64,000 bases of DNA, from NCBI GenBank assembly GCA_900550645.1, contig URTA01000001.1, positions 47,435-111,434 of the forward strand, in the 5' to 3' direction. The stretch comes from an uncultured Porphyromonadaceae bacterium (lineage in GTDB: Bacteria > Bacteroidota > Bacteroidia > Bacteroidales > Muribaculaceae). Within the stretch, counting starts at the first letter, position 1, and every line of letters starts with the position of its first letter. This document shows, piece after piece, positions 33,037-41,444 of the stretch. A model generated the notes under the pieces. That model saw only the letters and a program-made list of their open reading frames with translations. It did not search any database and was not told the DNA's origin. The translations under genes and the position numbers were made by a program.

Positions 33037-34230
33037 ATGGATATGCTTGTTTTTTCATTCGATGTGCCTGAATGGATATGGCTGCTGCTGGCTGTGGCTG
33101 CCCTTGCCGCGCTGACGGCTGTACTGTCCGGTTTCGTGCCGCTGCGGCGGTTGCGCCGCAATGAGCCGGCGGAGGGCGATGCACCCGGACCAAAAGTTTC
33201 GGTGATAGCCCTTGCCTATAACGGCTGTGATATAGAGGCTTACATTGAGGCTGTCAAAGCGCAGGATTACCACGACTTTGAACTGATAATAGTGCATGAG
33301 GCCACGTCTGCCGCCAATGAGGAGCTGTCGGAGCGGCTGGTGTGGCAGCATGGCAGCGGCGACGGCGGCGGGTGCAGCGCTGTCCGCCTGTGCTTCTATC
33401 CCCCCGGCTCGCTGGCTCTGTCGCACAAGAAGCTCGCGCTGACCATAGGCATCAAGGCTGCGACCGGTGATGTCATCGTCACCACTTCGACGAGCTGCCG
33501 CATACCGTCGCCCTCGTGGCTGTCGTCCATAATGCGCCACTTCACTGCCGGCACGGACATAGTGCTGGGTTTCGCGCGGCCTGATTTTGACTTCATACCT
33601 AAGCACACACGTCCGCTGCGCCGCTTTGTCTTTGTGATGCGTTCGGCGCAGTGGCTCGGTGCAGCCGCGAGCGGCGACCCGTACCGTGGCGACGGGCTGA
33701 ACCTCGCGTACCGCCGAGACCTGTTCTTTGACGCCAAGGGGTTTGGCGCGACCATGGACCTCGTGAACGGCGAGGACGACATATTCATATCCTCGCTTGC
33801 CGATGGCGGCAACACGGCAGTAGAGTTCTCGGAATCTTCAGTGCTTGTCCCTGAAGTGGGCGATGAGTTGCCTCGCCTGTTTGCTGATGCCCGCGAGCAT
33901 TACCGTTTCACATCGGCATGGCTGCCGCGCAAGCCGTATGTAATTGCCGGTCTTGCGTCTGTGGCGCAATGGGTCATGGTCGCCGCTGGAACAGCTGCTT
34001 CTGTGCTTACGCTGCCCAATCTGCTGCCCGCAGCCGCATCGGCTGTCGTGTTACTGGCTGCATACTTTGTGGAAAGTTTCATGTACCGCCGCGCTGCGCG
34101 CGAGGTCGGGGACTGCCGCGGGTGGCTCGCTGCTCCGCTGATGCTGCTGGCTCGCCCGGTGGACAACGCGCTGTTTGACATGAGAAACCGCCGCCACCGT
34201 TATACCAACTATACATACCGCAGACAATGA
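33037..34230 (+). CDS. Membrane-anchored family 2 glycosyltransferase with degenerate DxD
   Basis: 397 residues. One N-terminal transmembrane segment (about 13-32). The GT2 domain follows with KVSVIALAYNG, YIEAVKAQDYHDFELIIV and ALTIGIKAATGDVIV. At the place where the family has a DxD or DAD (metal/nucleotide-sugar binding), this protein reads TTSTSC. The later ED motif (VNGEDDIFI) is present. Two hydrophobic segments follow (about 300-350). It lies 9 bp after pldA and so may modify the envelope. Altered metal binding is inference. Confidence 0.8.
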   Translation: MDMLVFSFDVPEWIWLLLAVAALAALTAVLSGFVPLRRLRRNEPAEGDAPGPKVSVIALAYNGCDIEAYIEAVKAQDYHDFELIIVHEATSAANEELSERLVWQHGSGDGGGCSAVRLCFYPPGSLALSHKKLALTIGIKAATGDVIVTTSTSCRIPSPSWLSSIMRHFTAGTDIVLGFARPDFDFIPKHTRPLRRFVFVMRSAQWLGAAASGDPYRGDGLNLAYRRDLFFDAKGFGATMDLVNGEDDIFISSLADGGNTAVEFSESSVLVPEVGDELPRLFADAREHYRFTSAWLPRKPYVIAGLASVAQWVMVAAGTAASVLTLPNLLPAAASAVVLLAAYFVESFMYRRAAREVGDCRGWLAAPLMLLARPVDNALFDMRNRRHRYTNYTYRRQ

Positions 34231-34268
34231 GCCTCTTGAAAGGCTTTATACAATAAGCAGATACATCT

Positions 34269-35660
34269 ATGAGCGAAACACAACAGGCGCAGCAGGTGTC
34301 GGAACGTGTCCGCGAACTCGGCACGGGAAGCATACCCAAGCTGCTGCTCAAATACAGCCTCCCGGCAGTCATCGGCACTGTCGTAATGGCTCTCTACAAT
34401 ATAATAGACTCTGTGGTCATAGGCCATGCCATTGACGACCCGAATGTGGTCAGCGGCATTGCCGTGACGTTCCCGGTGATGAACCTCGGCACAGCCCTCG
34501 GCATGCTGATAGGCATAGGCGCGACGACGCGCATTTCGATAGTCATGGGGCAGAACGACCTGCACCAGGCGGAGCGGATACTCGGCAACTCGATAGTGTT
34601 GACCACGGTCATCGGCCTGGCGTACATCACGCTGTTCGCCCTGTTTCTCGACAAGATACTCATTGCCTTCGGCGCGTCGCCCAACTCGCTGCCTTACGCC
34701 CGCGAGTTCCTGATGTGGGTGCTGCCGGGAATGCTGCTGATGAACCTGACGTTCTCCTACAACAACGTCATGCGAGCTGACGGCTATCCGGGCAAGGCCA
34801 TGTATACCAACCTCATCGGCGCAGGGCTTAACACGATACTTGCGCCGCTGTTCCTGTTCGGCTTCAAATGGGGCATACGCGGTGCTGCGATAGCGACTGA
34901 CCTGTCGATGCTTGTGACGGCGTTTTTCGTCATGAGCCATTTCTTCCGCCGAGGCGAGGGACTGGGCTTCCGCCGCGGTACGTTCCGCCTCGACAAGCGT
35001 ATAGTCAAGTCGATACTGTATATCGGCATGTCGCCGTTCCTCATCAACGTTGCAGGGTCTCTCATCAACGCTATTATCAACAATTCGCTGCTCAAGTATG
35101 GCGGCGACAACGCCATAGCGGCTGTGGTGGTGTTCAACCGCTATGTCACGGTGTTCATATTCATCGTCATAGGCGTGTGCCAGGGCATGCAGCCCATACT
35201 GGGCTACAACTACGGCTCGCACCGCTACGGGCGGCTGTTCTCGACGCTGCGCCTTGCTGCAATAATTGCTGTCATCATAACGACAATCGGGTCAATCATC
35301 GGTGCTGTCGCGCCGCGCACGATTGCGCAGATGTTCATGCAGGACGCTGTGCAGATAGAGTGCGCCGTGCGGTGCCTGCGCATCACGACGCTGACATTCT
35401 GGATGGTAGGCTTCCAGGTCGTGGCGACCAACTTTTTCCAGTCGCTCGGCATGGCGGGTAAATCGGTGTTCCTTTCGCTGACGCGGCAGATTATTTTCAT
35501 GATACCGGTTCTCATTATCCTGCCTCCGCTGCTGAAGCTCGACGGCGTGTGGGCATGCTTCCCCATTGCCGATTTGGCTGCGACAATGGTTGCAGCGGTG
35601 ATGCTGACGGTACAGATACGCAAAATCAAGCGCAGGGACGCGACAAATGCTGTTGTGTAA
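34269..35660 (+). CDS. MATE family efflux transporter
   Basis: 463 residues, close to the family norm, with about twelve hydrophobic segments. MATE repeat signatures are visible: GSIPKLLLKYSLPAVIG near the N-terminus, NIIDSVVIGHAI, and ANVVMRADG-like NNVMRADGYPG at about residue 155-170. The second half repeats the pattern (FLINVAGSLINAIINNSLL). Exports cationic drugs or metabolites in exchange for Na+ or H+. Which substrate is unknown. It follows the glycosyltransferase by 38 bp. Confidence 0.92.
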   Translation: MSETQQAQQVSERVRELGTGSIPKLLLKYSLPAVIGTVVMALYNIIDSVVIGHAIDDPNVVSGIAVTFPVMNLGTALGMLIGIGATTRISIVMGQNDLHQAERILGNSIVLTTVIGLAYITLFALFLDKILIAFGASPNSLPYAREFLMWVLPGMLLMNLTFSYNNVMRADGYPGKAMYTNLIGAGLNTILAPLFLFGFKWGIRGAAIATDLSMLVTAFFVMSHFFRRGEGLGFRRGTFRLDKRIVKSILYIGMSPFLINVAGSLINAIINNSLLKYGGDNAIAAVVVFNRYVTVFIFIVIGVCQGMQPILGYNYGSHRYGRLFSTLRLAAIIAVIITTIGSIIGAVAPRTIAQMFMQDAVQIECAVRCLRITTLTFWMVGFQVVATNFFQSLGMAGKSVFLSLTRQIIFMIPVLIILPPLLKLDGVWACFPIADLAATMVAAVMLTVQIRKIKRRDATNAVV

Positions 35661-35792
35661 ATGTCTGAAACACAAAGGGGTGTACGAAAAGTGAAAAAAT
35701 AATCGCCGAAATGCTTGCACACTCCCCGAAAGATTACTAATTTTGCATCGCATTTGAGGGAACGACGCTATGTCAAACGCTTAGATGCAACT

Positions 35793-35866
35793 GCTTCAGT
35801 AGCTCAGTTGGTTAGAGCACCTGACTGTTAATCAGGGGGTCGTTGGTTCAAGCCCATCCTGAAGCG
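35793..35866 (+). tRNA. tRNA-Asn (anticodon GTT)
   Basis: Acceptor arms GCTTCAG (35793-35799) and CTGAAGC (35859-35865) pair fully. The D arm is AGCTCAGTTGGTTAGAGC, the anticodon stem is CTGACT-GTT-AATCAG with GTT at 35827-35829, and the T loop is TTCAAGC. The T-stem has one U-U mismatch. No CCA is encoded. A terminator follows directly. Confidence 0.93.
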
Positions 35867-35870
35867 CATG

Positions 35871-35902
35871 AAAAAGACGCACCGTGACGGCGCGTCTTTT
35901 TT
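35871..35902 (+). terminator. Terminator of tRNA-Asn
   Basis: AAAAAGACGC and GCGTCTTTTTT form a 10-bp stem with a short loop and T-tail, 5 bp after the tRNA. Confidence 0.85.
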
Positions 35903-35926
35903 GCTAAACACTCTGATGATAATCTG

Positions 35927-36552
35927 ATGAAAGAGTTTATTCCACAGAAAGGATATTACAAGCGGTTGCGTGTTTATCAGGTAGCCGAGATAATTTATGA
36001 CATCACCTATATTTTCACGAACCGTTTTCTGAACAAAGGGACAGAACGGTAGACCAGATGGTACAGGCTGCTCGCAGTGGCAAGCAGAATATTGCGGAGG
36101 GGAGTGCCGCAGGGACTACATCGAAGGAAACAGAGATAAAACTCACCAATGTTGCTAAGGCAAGCCTTCAGGAATTGTTGCTTGATTATGAGGACTATTT
36201 GCGTGTAAGAGGGCTTGAGACGTGGACAAAGGATTGTGACAAAGCAGTCAGAACTCGCCGAGTTTGCGCTTTTAATCGTGACAGCTCATTTTATCGGCAT
36301 GCCGTCATGATACGAAGCGATGAGACTGTAGCTAACATTGCTATTGTGCTTATACATCAAGCTGATGTGTTGCTTGAGAGGTTGATAGAACGTCAGAAGC
36401 GTGACTTTCTGGCGCAAGGCGGTATACGCGAACAGATGAGTGCGGCACGGAGGGCGTACAGGGATAGCCCCGGTTTTCCGAGTACTCTGAGTACTCTGAG
36501 TACTCTGAGTTCTCCGAAGGGATGCGAGGTTGAGCCTGAACCGAAGAAATGA
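35927..36552 (+). pseudogene. Frameshifted four-helix-bundle (23S IVP-like) gene
   Basis: The first frame from ATG 35927 gives MKEFIPQKGYYKRLRVYQVA and ends at TAG 36050-36052. The second frame (ATG 36058) continues with the family's motif MVQAARSGKQNIAEGS and AKASLQELLLDYEDYL. Between them the frame is lost at GGG 36038-36040; one more G would join them into DRTVDQMVQAARSGKQNIAEGS-like sequence. The C-terminus is odd: PSTLSTLSTLSS is encoded by the 9-nt repeat at 36480-36519. The family is related to the protein encoded in 23S rRNA intervening sequences; its function is unknown. Confidence 0.7.
36480..36519. repeat. 9-nt periodic repeat (GAGTACTCT units), copy 2
   Basis: Three identical GAGTACTCT units, then GAGTTCTCC, sit inside the 3' part of the four-helix-bundle gene and are read as Ser-Thr-Leu repeats. 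The tandem units match those at 9118 and 50938. Confidence 0.75.
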
Positions 36553-36605
36553 TTTGCGGGCGGCGGTTTTTAGGCGGCGGGCGTGGTTATGCCGTGGTTT
36601 TTTGC

Positions 36606-36613
36606 TAATTTTG
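36606..36613 (+). promoter_or_regulatory. yicC-gmk-nadD promoter -7 box (TAATTTTG)
   Basis: TAATTTTG matches TAnnTTTG 22 bp before the yicC start. Confidence 0.6.
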
Positions 36614-36634
36614 TGGTAACAAAGCATTGGATTT

Positions 36635-37507
36635 ATGATATTGTCGATGACTGGCTTCGGCAGAGCCACAGTAGAATATTGCCTCAATAAGATAACGGCT
36701 GAAGTGAAGTCGTTGAACAGCAAGCAGTTGGATTTGCAGATGCGAGTCCCGTCTTATTACCGTGAACTTGAGCCGTCGTTGCGCTCGCAGCTAGCGGATG
36801 CTGTACATCGCGGCAAGCTGGACCTGTCGGTGACTGTAGAGAACCTCGGCGGCGATGCGCCCGTGACGCTCAATGTGGCTGTCATGCGCACCTACAAGCG
36901 TCAAATAGAGGAGATGTGCAGCGAGCTTGGAATTGACGGCCCGACGGACTGGGTAGGCCAGCTGATGCGCATGCCCGATGTGATGCACACGGAGACACGG
37001 ACCCTCGGCGAGGAGGAGATGGCGGCTGTGCGCCGTGCCGTGGCTGATGCCGTGGAGGCACTGACGGCGTTCCGCGCCCAGGAGGGGGCGAAGCTGGAGG
37101 TGTTCTTCCGCAGCAAGATAGAGCGCATCAGCGAGCTGCTGGGGCTGGTTGACCCGTTTGAGGCGGAGCGTGTGGAGAAGCTGCGCGAGAAGCTGGTGCT
37201 GCAGCTTGACAAGCTGCCCGGCGTCGAGGTTGACAGCGGGCGGCTGGAGCAGGAGATGATATACTATATTGAGAAGCTCGACGTGACAGAGGAGAAGACC
37301 CGTCTGCGTGCCCACCTGAACTATTTCATGGAGACCATGGGCGGTGAGCCCGGACAGGGTAAGAAGCTGGGCTTCATAGCGCAGGAGATGGGACGCGAGA
37401 TAAATACCCTCGGCTCGAAGTCGAACAACGCGGAGATGCAGCGCATCGTCGTGAAGATGAAGGACGAGCTGGAGCAAATCAAGGAGCAGGTGCTCAACGT
37501 GCTTTGA
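36635..37507 (+). CDS. yicC: YicC-family endoribonuclease
   Basis: 290 residues. N-terminal MILSMTGFGRATVEY and VEVKSLNSKQLDL-like segment (ITAEVKSLNSKQLDLQMR), and the C-terminal DUF1732 part TRLRAHLNYFMETM and LGFIAQEMGREINTLGSKSN are typical. YicC proteins cleave certain RNAs (MicroRNA/sRNA turnover in E. coli). It is first of a yicC-gmk-nadD group, a usual arrangement in Bacteroidota. Confidence 0.92.
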   Translation: MILSMTGFGRATVEYCLNKITAEVKSLNSKQLDLQMRVPSYYRELEPSLRSQLADAVHRGKLDLSVTVENLGGDAPVTLNVAVMRTYKRQIEEMCSELGIDGPTDWVGQLMRMPDVMHTETRTLGEEEMAAVRRAVADAVEALTAFRAQEGAKLEVFFRSKIERISELLGLVDPFEAERVEKLREKLVLQLDKLPGVEVDSGRLEQEMIYYIEKLDVTEEKTRLRAHLNYFMETMGGEPGQGKKLGFIAQEMGREINTLGSKSNNAEMQRIVVKMKDELEQIKEQVLNVL

Positions 37508-37537
37508 CGACAAACCTCACACTGACAAGTACAAGCA

Positions 37538-38107
37538 ATGAAAGAAGGGAAAATCATCATATTCTCCGCGCCGTCGGGCAGCGGGAAGTCTACCATAATA
37601 CACCGCCTCATGGCCGATGAGCGTCTGCGCCTGGGCTTTTCCGTGTCTGCCACGAGCCGCAGCCCGCGTGCCGGCGAGGTGGACGGCAGGGACTATTTCT
37701 TCATCACCGCCGAGGAGTTTGACGAGGCTGTCCGCGCAGGACGCTTCATCGAGTGGGAGGAGGTATACAACGGCACTCGCTACGGCACTCTGTCCTCTGA
37801 GGTAGAGCGTGTGATAGGCGAGGGGCGGAACCTTGTCCTTGACATTGATGTCAAGGGGGGTGTCAACGTTAAGCGCATCTACGGCGACCGTGCCCTGTCG
37901 GTGTTCATACAGCCGCCGTCGCTCGAGGTGCTTGCTGCGCGGCTGCGCGGCCGTGGCACTGACAGTGCGGAGGTGGTGGCACGCCGCTTGGCCAAGGCCG
38001 AGGAGGAGCTGTCATACGCGCCGCAGTATGATGCCGTGGTGGTCAACGACGACCTGGACGTGGCTGTTGCGCAGACAGCTAAGCTCATTCTCGATTTCAC
38101 TGCCTGA
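37538..38107 (+). CDS. gmk: Guanylate kinase
   Basis: 189 residues. P-loop SAPSGSGKSTI (about 8-18), SVSATSRSPRAGEVDGRDYFF with GMP-binding residues, and LDIDVKGGVNVK are all present. It phosphorylates GMP to GDP. It lies between yicC and nadD with gaps of 30 and 2 bp. Confidence 0.95.
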   Translation: MKEGKIIIFSAPSGSGKSTIIHRLMADERLRLGFSVSATSRSPRAGEVDGRDYFFITAEEFDEAVRAGRFIEWEEVYNGTRYGTLSSEVERVIGEGRNLVLDIDVKGGVNVKRIYGDRALSVFIQPPSLEVLAARLRGRGTDSAEVVARRLAKAEEELSYAPQYDAVVVNDDLDVAVAQTAKLILDFTA

Positions 38108-38109
38108 CT

Positions 38110-38703
38110 ATGACGATAGGCGTTTACAGCGGCTCTTACGACCCGATACACATAGGCCATACCATGGTTGCCTCGTACATAGCGCAGAGCGGCTGGGTGG
38201 ACTGTGTGTGGCTGCTGGTGAGCCGCCTTAACCCGCTGAAGCGCGGCGTGATTGCCCCTGCCGACGCTGCACACCGTCTGCGCATGGCGGAGATAGCCGT
38301 CAGCGGCTGCCCGTACCTGCGTGCTGACGGCATAGAGCTGTCGATGCCCGAGCCGTCATACACCTACGACACGCTGTGCGAACTGTCGCGCCGCTGGCCG
38401 CAGCACCGTTTCAAACTGGTGGTTGGGGCGGACAATATCCGCGTGTTCCCGCAGTGGCGCAACCATGACCGCATCCTCGCGGAGTACGGCGTGATAGTTT
38501 TCGCCCGTCCCGGCTATGAGGTCGAGCCCTCGGAGCTGCCGCAGGGAGCTGTGCTGCTGCCTGACACGCCTGAATGCTGGCTGTCCTCCACGTTCATACG
38601 CGGCGAGATAGCCGCACGCCGTGACGTGCGGTATTACTTGCCTGCCGGTGTCGCCGAGTACATAGCCCGTGAGGGTCTGTACGGCGGCGTCAGCCTATCT
38701 TGA
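38110..38703 (+). CDS. nadD: Nicotinate-nucleotide adenylyltransferase
   Basis: 197 residues. Nucleotidyltransferase motif GSYDPIHIGHTMV at the N-terminus and LSSTFIRGEIA near the C-terminus. VVGADNIRVFPQWRNHDRI is the middle motif. It makes nicotinic acid adenine dinucleotide in NAD synthesis. It is 2 bp after gmk, and its 3' end overlaps the convergent rnfA stop by 14 bp. Confidence 0.94.
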   Translation: MTIGVYSGSYDPIHIGHTMVASYIAQSGWVDCVWLLVSRLNPLKRGVIAPADAAHRLRMAEIAVSGCPYLRADGIELSMPEPSYTYDTLCELSRRWPQHRFKLVVGADNIRVFPQWRNHDRILAEYGVIVFARPGYEVEPSELPQGAVLLPDTPECWLSSTFIRGEIAARRDVRYYLPAGVAEYIAREGLYGGVSLS

Positions 38704-39271
38704 TGCCTGAAAATCCCATGAATGCCATTGCCAGCAGCCCGGCGCAGATGAGCGCGATGGGCACTCCGCGCATCCCTTTGGGCGTGTCGCTGAGGTCGAG
38801 CTGTTCGCGTATGCCGGCAAATATCCACAGCGCGAGAGTGAAGCCCAGCGAGGTGGAGAAGCCGTAGACAACGGACTCCATGAGCGAGAAGCCTTTCTGT
38901 ATCACGAGTATCGCCACGCCGAGGACGGCGCAGTTGGTCGTGATGAGCGGCAGGAACACGCCGAGCGACTTGTAGAGGGCGGGGGTGATTTTCTTGAGTA
39001 TAATCTCGAGCATCTGCACCAGGAATGCGATGACGAGGATGAACACGATGGTCTGCAGGAACTGCAGGTCGAGCGGAGTGAGGACGTATGTCTGCAGCAG
39101 CCATGCTACGACAGTGGCGAGCGTTATGACGAATGTCACAGCCGCCCCCATGCCGAACGCGGAGCTTATCTTCTTCGACACGCCGAGGAACGGGCATACG
39201 CCGAGGAACTGCGAGAGGACGATGTTGTTGATGAAAATCGCGGTGACTATTATGGATATGTATGTCAGCAT
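38690..39271 (-). CDS. rnfA: Rnf complex subunit A (RnfA/RsxA)
   Basis: 193 residues, six hydrophobic segments. Motifs NNIVLSQFLGVCPFLGVS and ALYKSLGVFLPLITTNCAVLG, each with a conserved Cys near the membrane core, are typical of RnfA/RnfE. It forms part of the membrane channel of the ion-pumping ferredoxin:NAD+ oxidoreductase. Last gene of the minus-strand rnf operon, 8 bp after rnfE. Confidence 0.95.
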   Translation of the reverse strand: MLTYISIIVTAIFINNIVLSQFLGVCPFLGVSKKISSAFGMGAAVTFVITLATVVAWLLQTYVLTPLDLQFLQTIVFILVIAFLVQMLEIILKKITPALYKSLGVFLPLITTNCAVLGVAILVIQKGFSLMESVVYGFSTSLGFTLALWIFAGIREQLDLSDTPKGMRGVPIALICAGLLAMAFMGFSGIKIG

Positions 39272-39279
39272 GGTCTGTG

Positions 39280-39873
39280 TCAGCAGGATTTGTTTCTGAT
39301 TTTGTTAACTATGGCGATGAGGTATCCCAGCGCGAGGAACGCTCCCGGGGCGAGGACGAAGAGCAGTATGCCGTAGTCTTCGGGGTAGATGCGCACGCCG
39401 AAGAGCATGCCTGTGCCCAGCAGCTCGCGCACTGCGCCGAGGAGCGTAAGCGCGAATGCGAAGCCTATGCCGCAGCCCAGCCCGTCGCAGAGGGAGGCCA
39501 GCACGCCGTTCTTGCCGGCGAAAGCCTCGGCGCGTCCCAGCAGGATGCAGTTGACCACGATGAGCGGTATGAAGATGCCCAGCGAGGCGTTTAGGGCGGG
39601 CAGGTAGGCGTTGATGCACAGCTGCAGCACGGTGACGAATGACGCTATGACGACGATGTATGCCGGTATGCGCACCTTGTCGGGGATGAGTGACTTGATG
39701 GCGGATATTGCGGCGTTGGAGCATACGAGCACCGCTGCCGTGGCGAGTCCCATCATCATGCCGTTCATGGCCGAGGATGTCGTGCCGAGGGTGGCGCACA
39801 TGCCCAGGAGCAACACCAGGACGGGGTTGCCGGGGATTATGCCGTTGTATATTATGCTGAGGTACTTTTTCAT
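39280..39873 (-). CDS. rnfE: Rnf complex subunit E
   Basis: 197 residues. NPVLVLLLGMCATLGTTSSA and LGIFIPLIVVNCILLGRAEAF with the paired Cys are the RnfE hallmarks, homologous to RnfA and facing it in the inverted membrane pair. It overlaps rnfG by 4 bp. Confidence 0.94.
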   Translation of the reverse strand: MKKYLSIIYNGIIPGNPVLVLLLGMCATLGTTSSAMNGMMMGLATAAVLVCSNAAISAIKSLIPDKVRIPAYIVVIASFVTVLQLCINAYLPALNASLGIFIPLIVVNCILLGRAEAFAGKNGVLASLCDGLGCGIGFAFALTLLGAVRELLGTGMLFGVRIYPEDYGILLFVLAPGAFLALGYLIAIVNKIRNKSC

Positions 39874-40481
39874 TTCAAGCCTCCTTTCTGCTGTTGGTAT
39901 TGCGTGTATGCCTCAAAAGCGTCGCGCATGGCCTCGAGGAATGCGCGTGACGAGATGGTGGCGGCGGTGATGCCGTCCACTGTGCCGTTCATGTCCTTGT
40001 CTTTGGTCACGTACAGCGGCTCGGTTGCGGGGTTCTTGCCGATTACGCTGCGGTGAGCCGTCGTGTCGCGGAACCATGTCTGCATTTTCGAGCCGAGCCC
40101 CGGGGTTTCGCCCTGTTGCAGCACCTGGTAGTCTCGTATTGTGCCGTCGGCGTTGAAGCCAGCCATTACCGACACTTCGCCGGCAAATCCGTTCTGAGAC
40201 GATGACATTACGGCAGCTCCGGCGAGCGTGCCTCCGCTGTAAGCCGGGTATACGATACATGAGGTGCCGTCCTGCGCGGTGTATTCCCACTTGTCGGCAG
40301 TCGGGTCGTTGTCAAACTGCGGCGTGACCTGGCGTATTGCGTCTACCTGCCGCTGGGCGTCCTGGCGGGCTATCGGCTCTTTTGTGACGGCGTATACCGC
40401 GCCGAGGACAGCTCCGGCGATTATTGTGATGCAGCCCAGTGACAGCACCATGTTGACGAGTGTGGATTGCGGTCGTTTCAT
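39870..40481 (-). CDS. rnfG: Rnf complex subunit G
   Basis: 203 residues from ATG 40479-40481; the open frame extends upstream but that part is the shadow of rnfD. One N-terminal transmembrane segment. The FMN-attachment motif lies near DGITAATISSRAF, corresponding to the usual S/D-G-A-T-x-T. FMN would be attached to Thr. It is the periplasm-facing flavoprotein. It overlaps rnfD and rnfE by 4 bp each. Confidence 0.92.
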   Translation of the reverse strand: MKRPQSTLVNMVLSLGCITIIAGAVLGAVYAVTKEPIARQDAQRQVDAIRQVTPQFDNDPTADKWEYTAQDGTSCIVYPAYSGGTLAGAAVMSSSQNGFAGEVSVMAGFNADGTIRDYQVLQQGETPGLGSKMQTWFRDTTAHRSVIGKNPATEPLYVTKDKDMNGTVDGITAATISSRAFLEAMRDAFEAYTQYQQQKGGLK

Positions 40482-41425
40482 TTCTTCTCCCTCCTTTCTC
40501 CGAGTATGCGCGGGTGGCAGTAACGATTGATGAGCGGCGTGAAGCTGTTCATGAGCAGTATGGCGAATGACATCCCCTCGGGGTAGCTGCCGAAGCGGCG
40601 TATGACTATCGTTATCGCGCCGATGAGTATGCCGTAGATGAGCTGTCCGGTGCGCGTCATAGGCGAGGTGACATAGTCGGTGGCCATGAACACTGCGCCG
40701 AGGAGCATGCCTCCGGAGAGCAGGTCGAGCAGAGGGCTGCCTCCCAACGCCCACGAGAGCAGGGCGGCTGACGCGAGTATCGACACGGGGATGTGCCACG
40801 TTATGGTGCGTGTGAGCAGCAGGTATGCCAGCCCGATGAGTATGGCTATCGCGCCGACTTCGCCGGCAGAGCCGTTCATGTTGCCTATGAGCAGCCCCAT
40901 CATGTCAACTGACGAAGCGTCCACCTGCCCGGCGTTGAGGGCTGCGAGGAATGTCGCGCCGGTCGAAGCGTCTGCGCCGGAGGGTATTCCGGCGGGCCAT
41001 GTGGTCATGGCAGCGGGGAACGACAGCAGCAGGAACACGCGGCCTACGAGAGCGGGGTTCCAGATGTTCTGCCCCAGTCCGCCGAATGACATCTTGCCGA
41101 TGCCTATCGCCACGACAGCTCCGGTGACGACCATCCACCAGGGGAGTATGCTCGGCACATTCATTGCGAGCAGCAGGCCGGTGATTACGGCAGAGCCGTC
41201 GGTGAGTGAGGCGCGGCGTTTGAGCAGCAGCCGGTCTATTGCCCACTCTGCGAGCAGACAGGCGGCGACGCTTGTCACGGTGACTGCGAGTGCCGGCAGC
41301 CCGAAGGTGTAGAATGATATGGCAAGAGCCGGCAGGAGGGCTATCACGACGTTCCACATGCACTGGCGTATGCTCTTGCCTGAGTGTATGTGGGGCGATA
41401 TGGAGAGGGTCAGTTTGTTTTCCAT
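40478..41425 (-). CDS. rnfD: Rnf complex subunit D
   Basis: 315 residues, about nine transmembrane segments. FMN-attachment motif near DYVTSPMTRTGQLIYG, with the acceptor Thr in S-P-x-T. TDGSAVITGLLLAMNVP and GGLGQNIWNPALVGRVF are RnfD/NqrB signatures. It carries electrons and forms the ion channel with A and E. It starts 19 bp after rnfC. Confidence 0.94.
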   Translation of the reverse strand: MENKLTLSISPHIHSGKSIRQCMWNVVIALLPALAISFYTFGLPALAVTVTSVAACLLAEWAIDRLLLKRRASLTDGSAVITGLLLAMNVPSILPWWMVVTGAVVAIGIGKMSFGGLGQNIWNPALVGRVFLLLSFPAAMTTWPAGIPSGADASTGATFLAALNAGQVDASSVDMMGLLIGNMNGSAGEVGAIAILIGLAYLLLTRTITWHIPVSILASAALLSWALGGSPLLDLLSGGMLLGAVFMATDYVTSPMTRTGQLIYGILIGAITIVIRRFGSYPEGMSFAILLMNSFTPLINRYCHPRILGERREKK

Positions 41426-41444
41426 TGTACGGGTGGGTGTGTTG

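Noticed and set aside
34209..35222. Long minus-strand frame (337 codons) opposite the MATE gene
   Set aside because: It lies fully opposite a clear MATE gene, is rich in His/Arg/Tyr with no domain, and is a typical GC-driven shadow.
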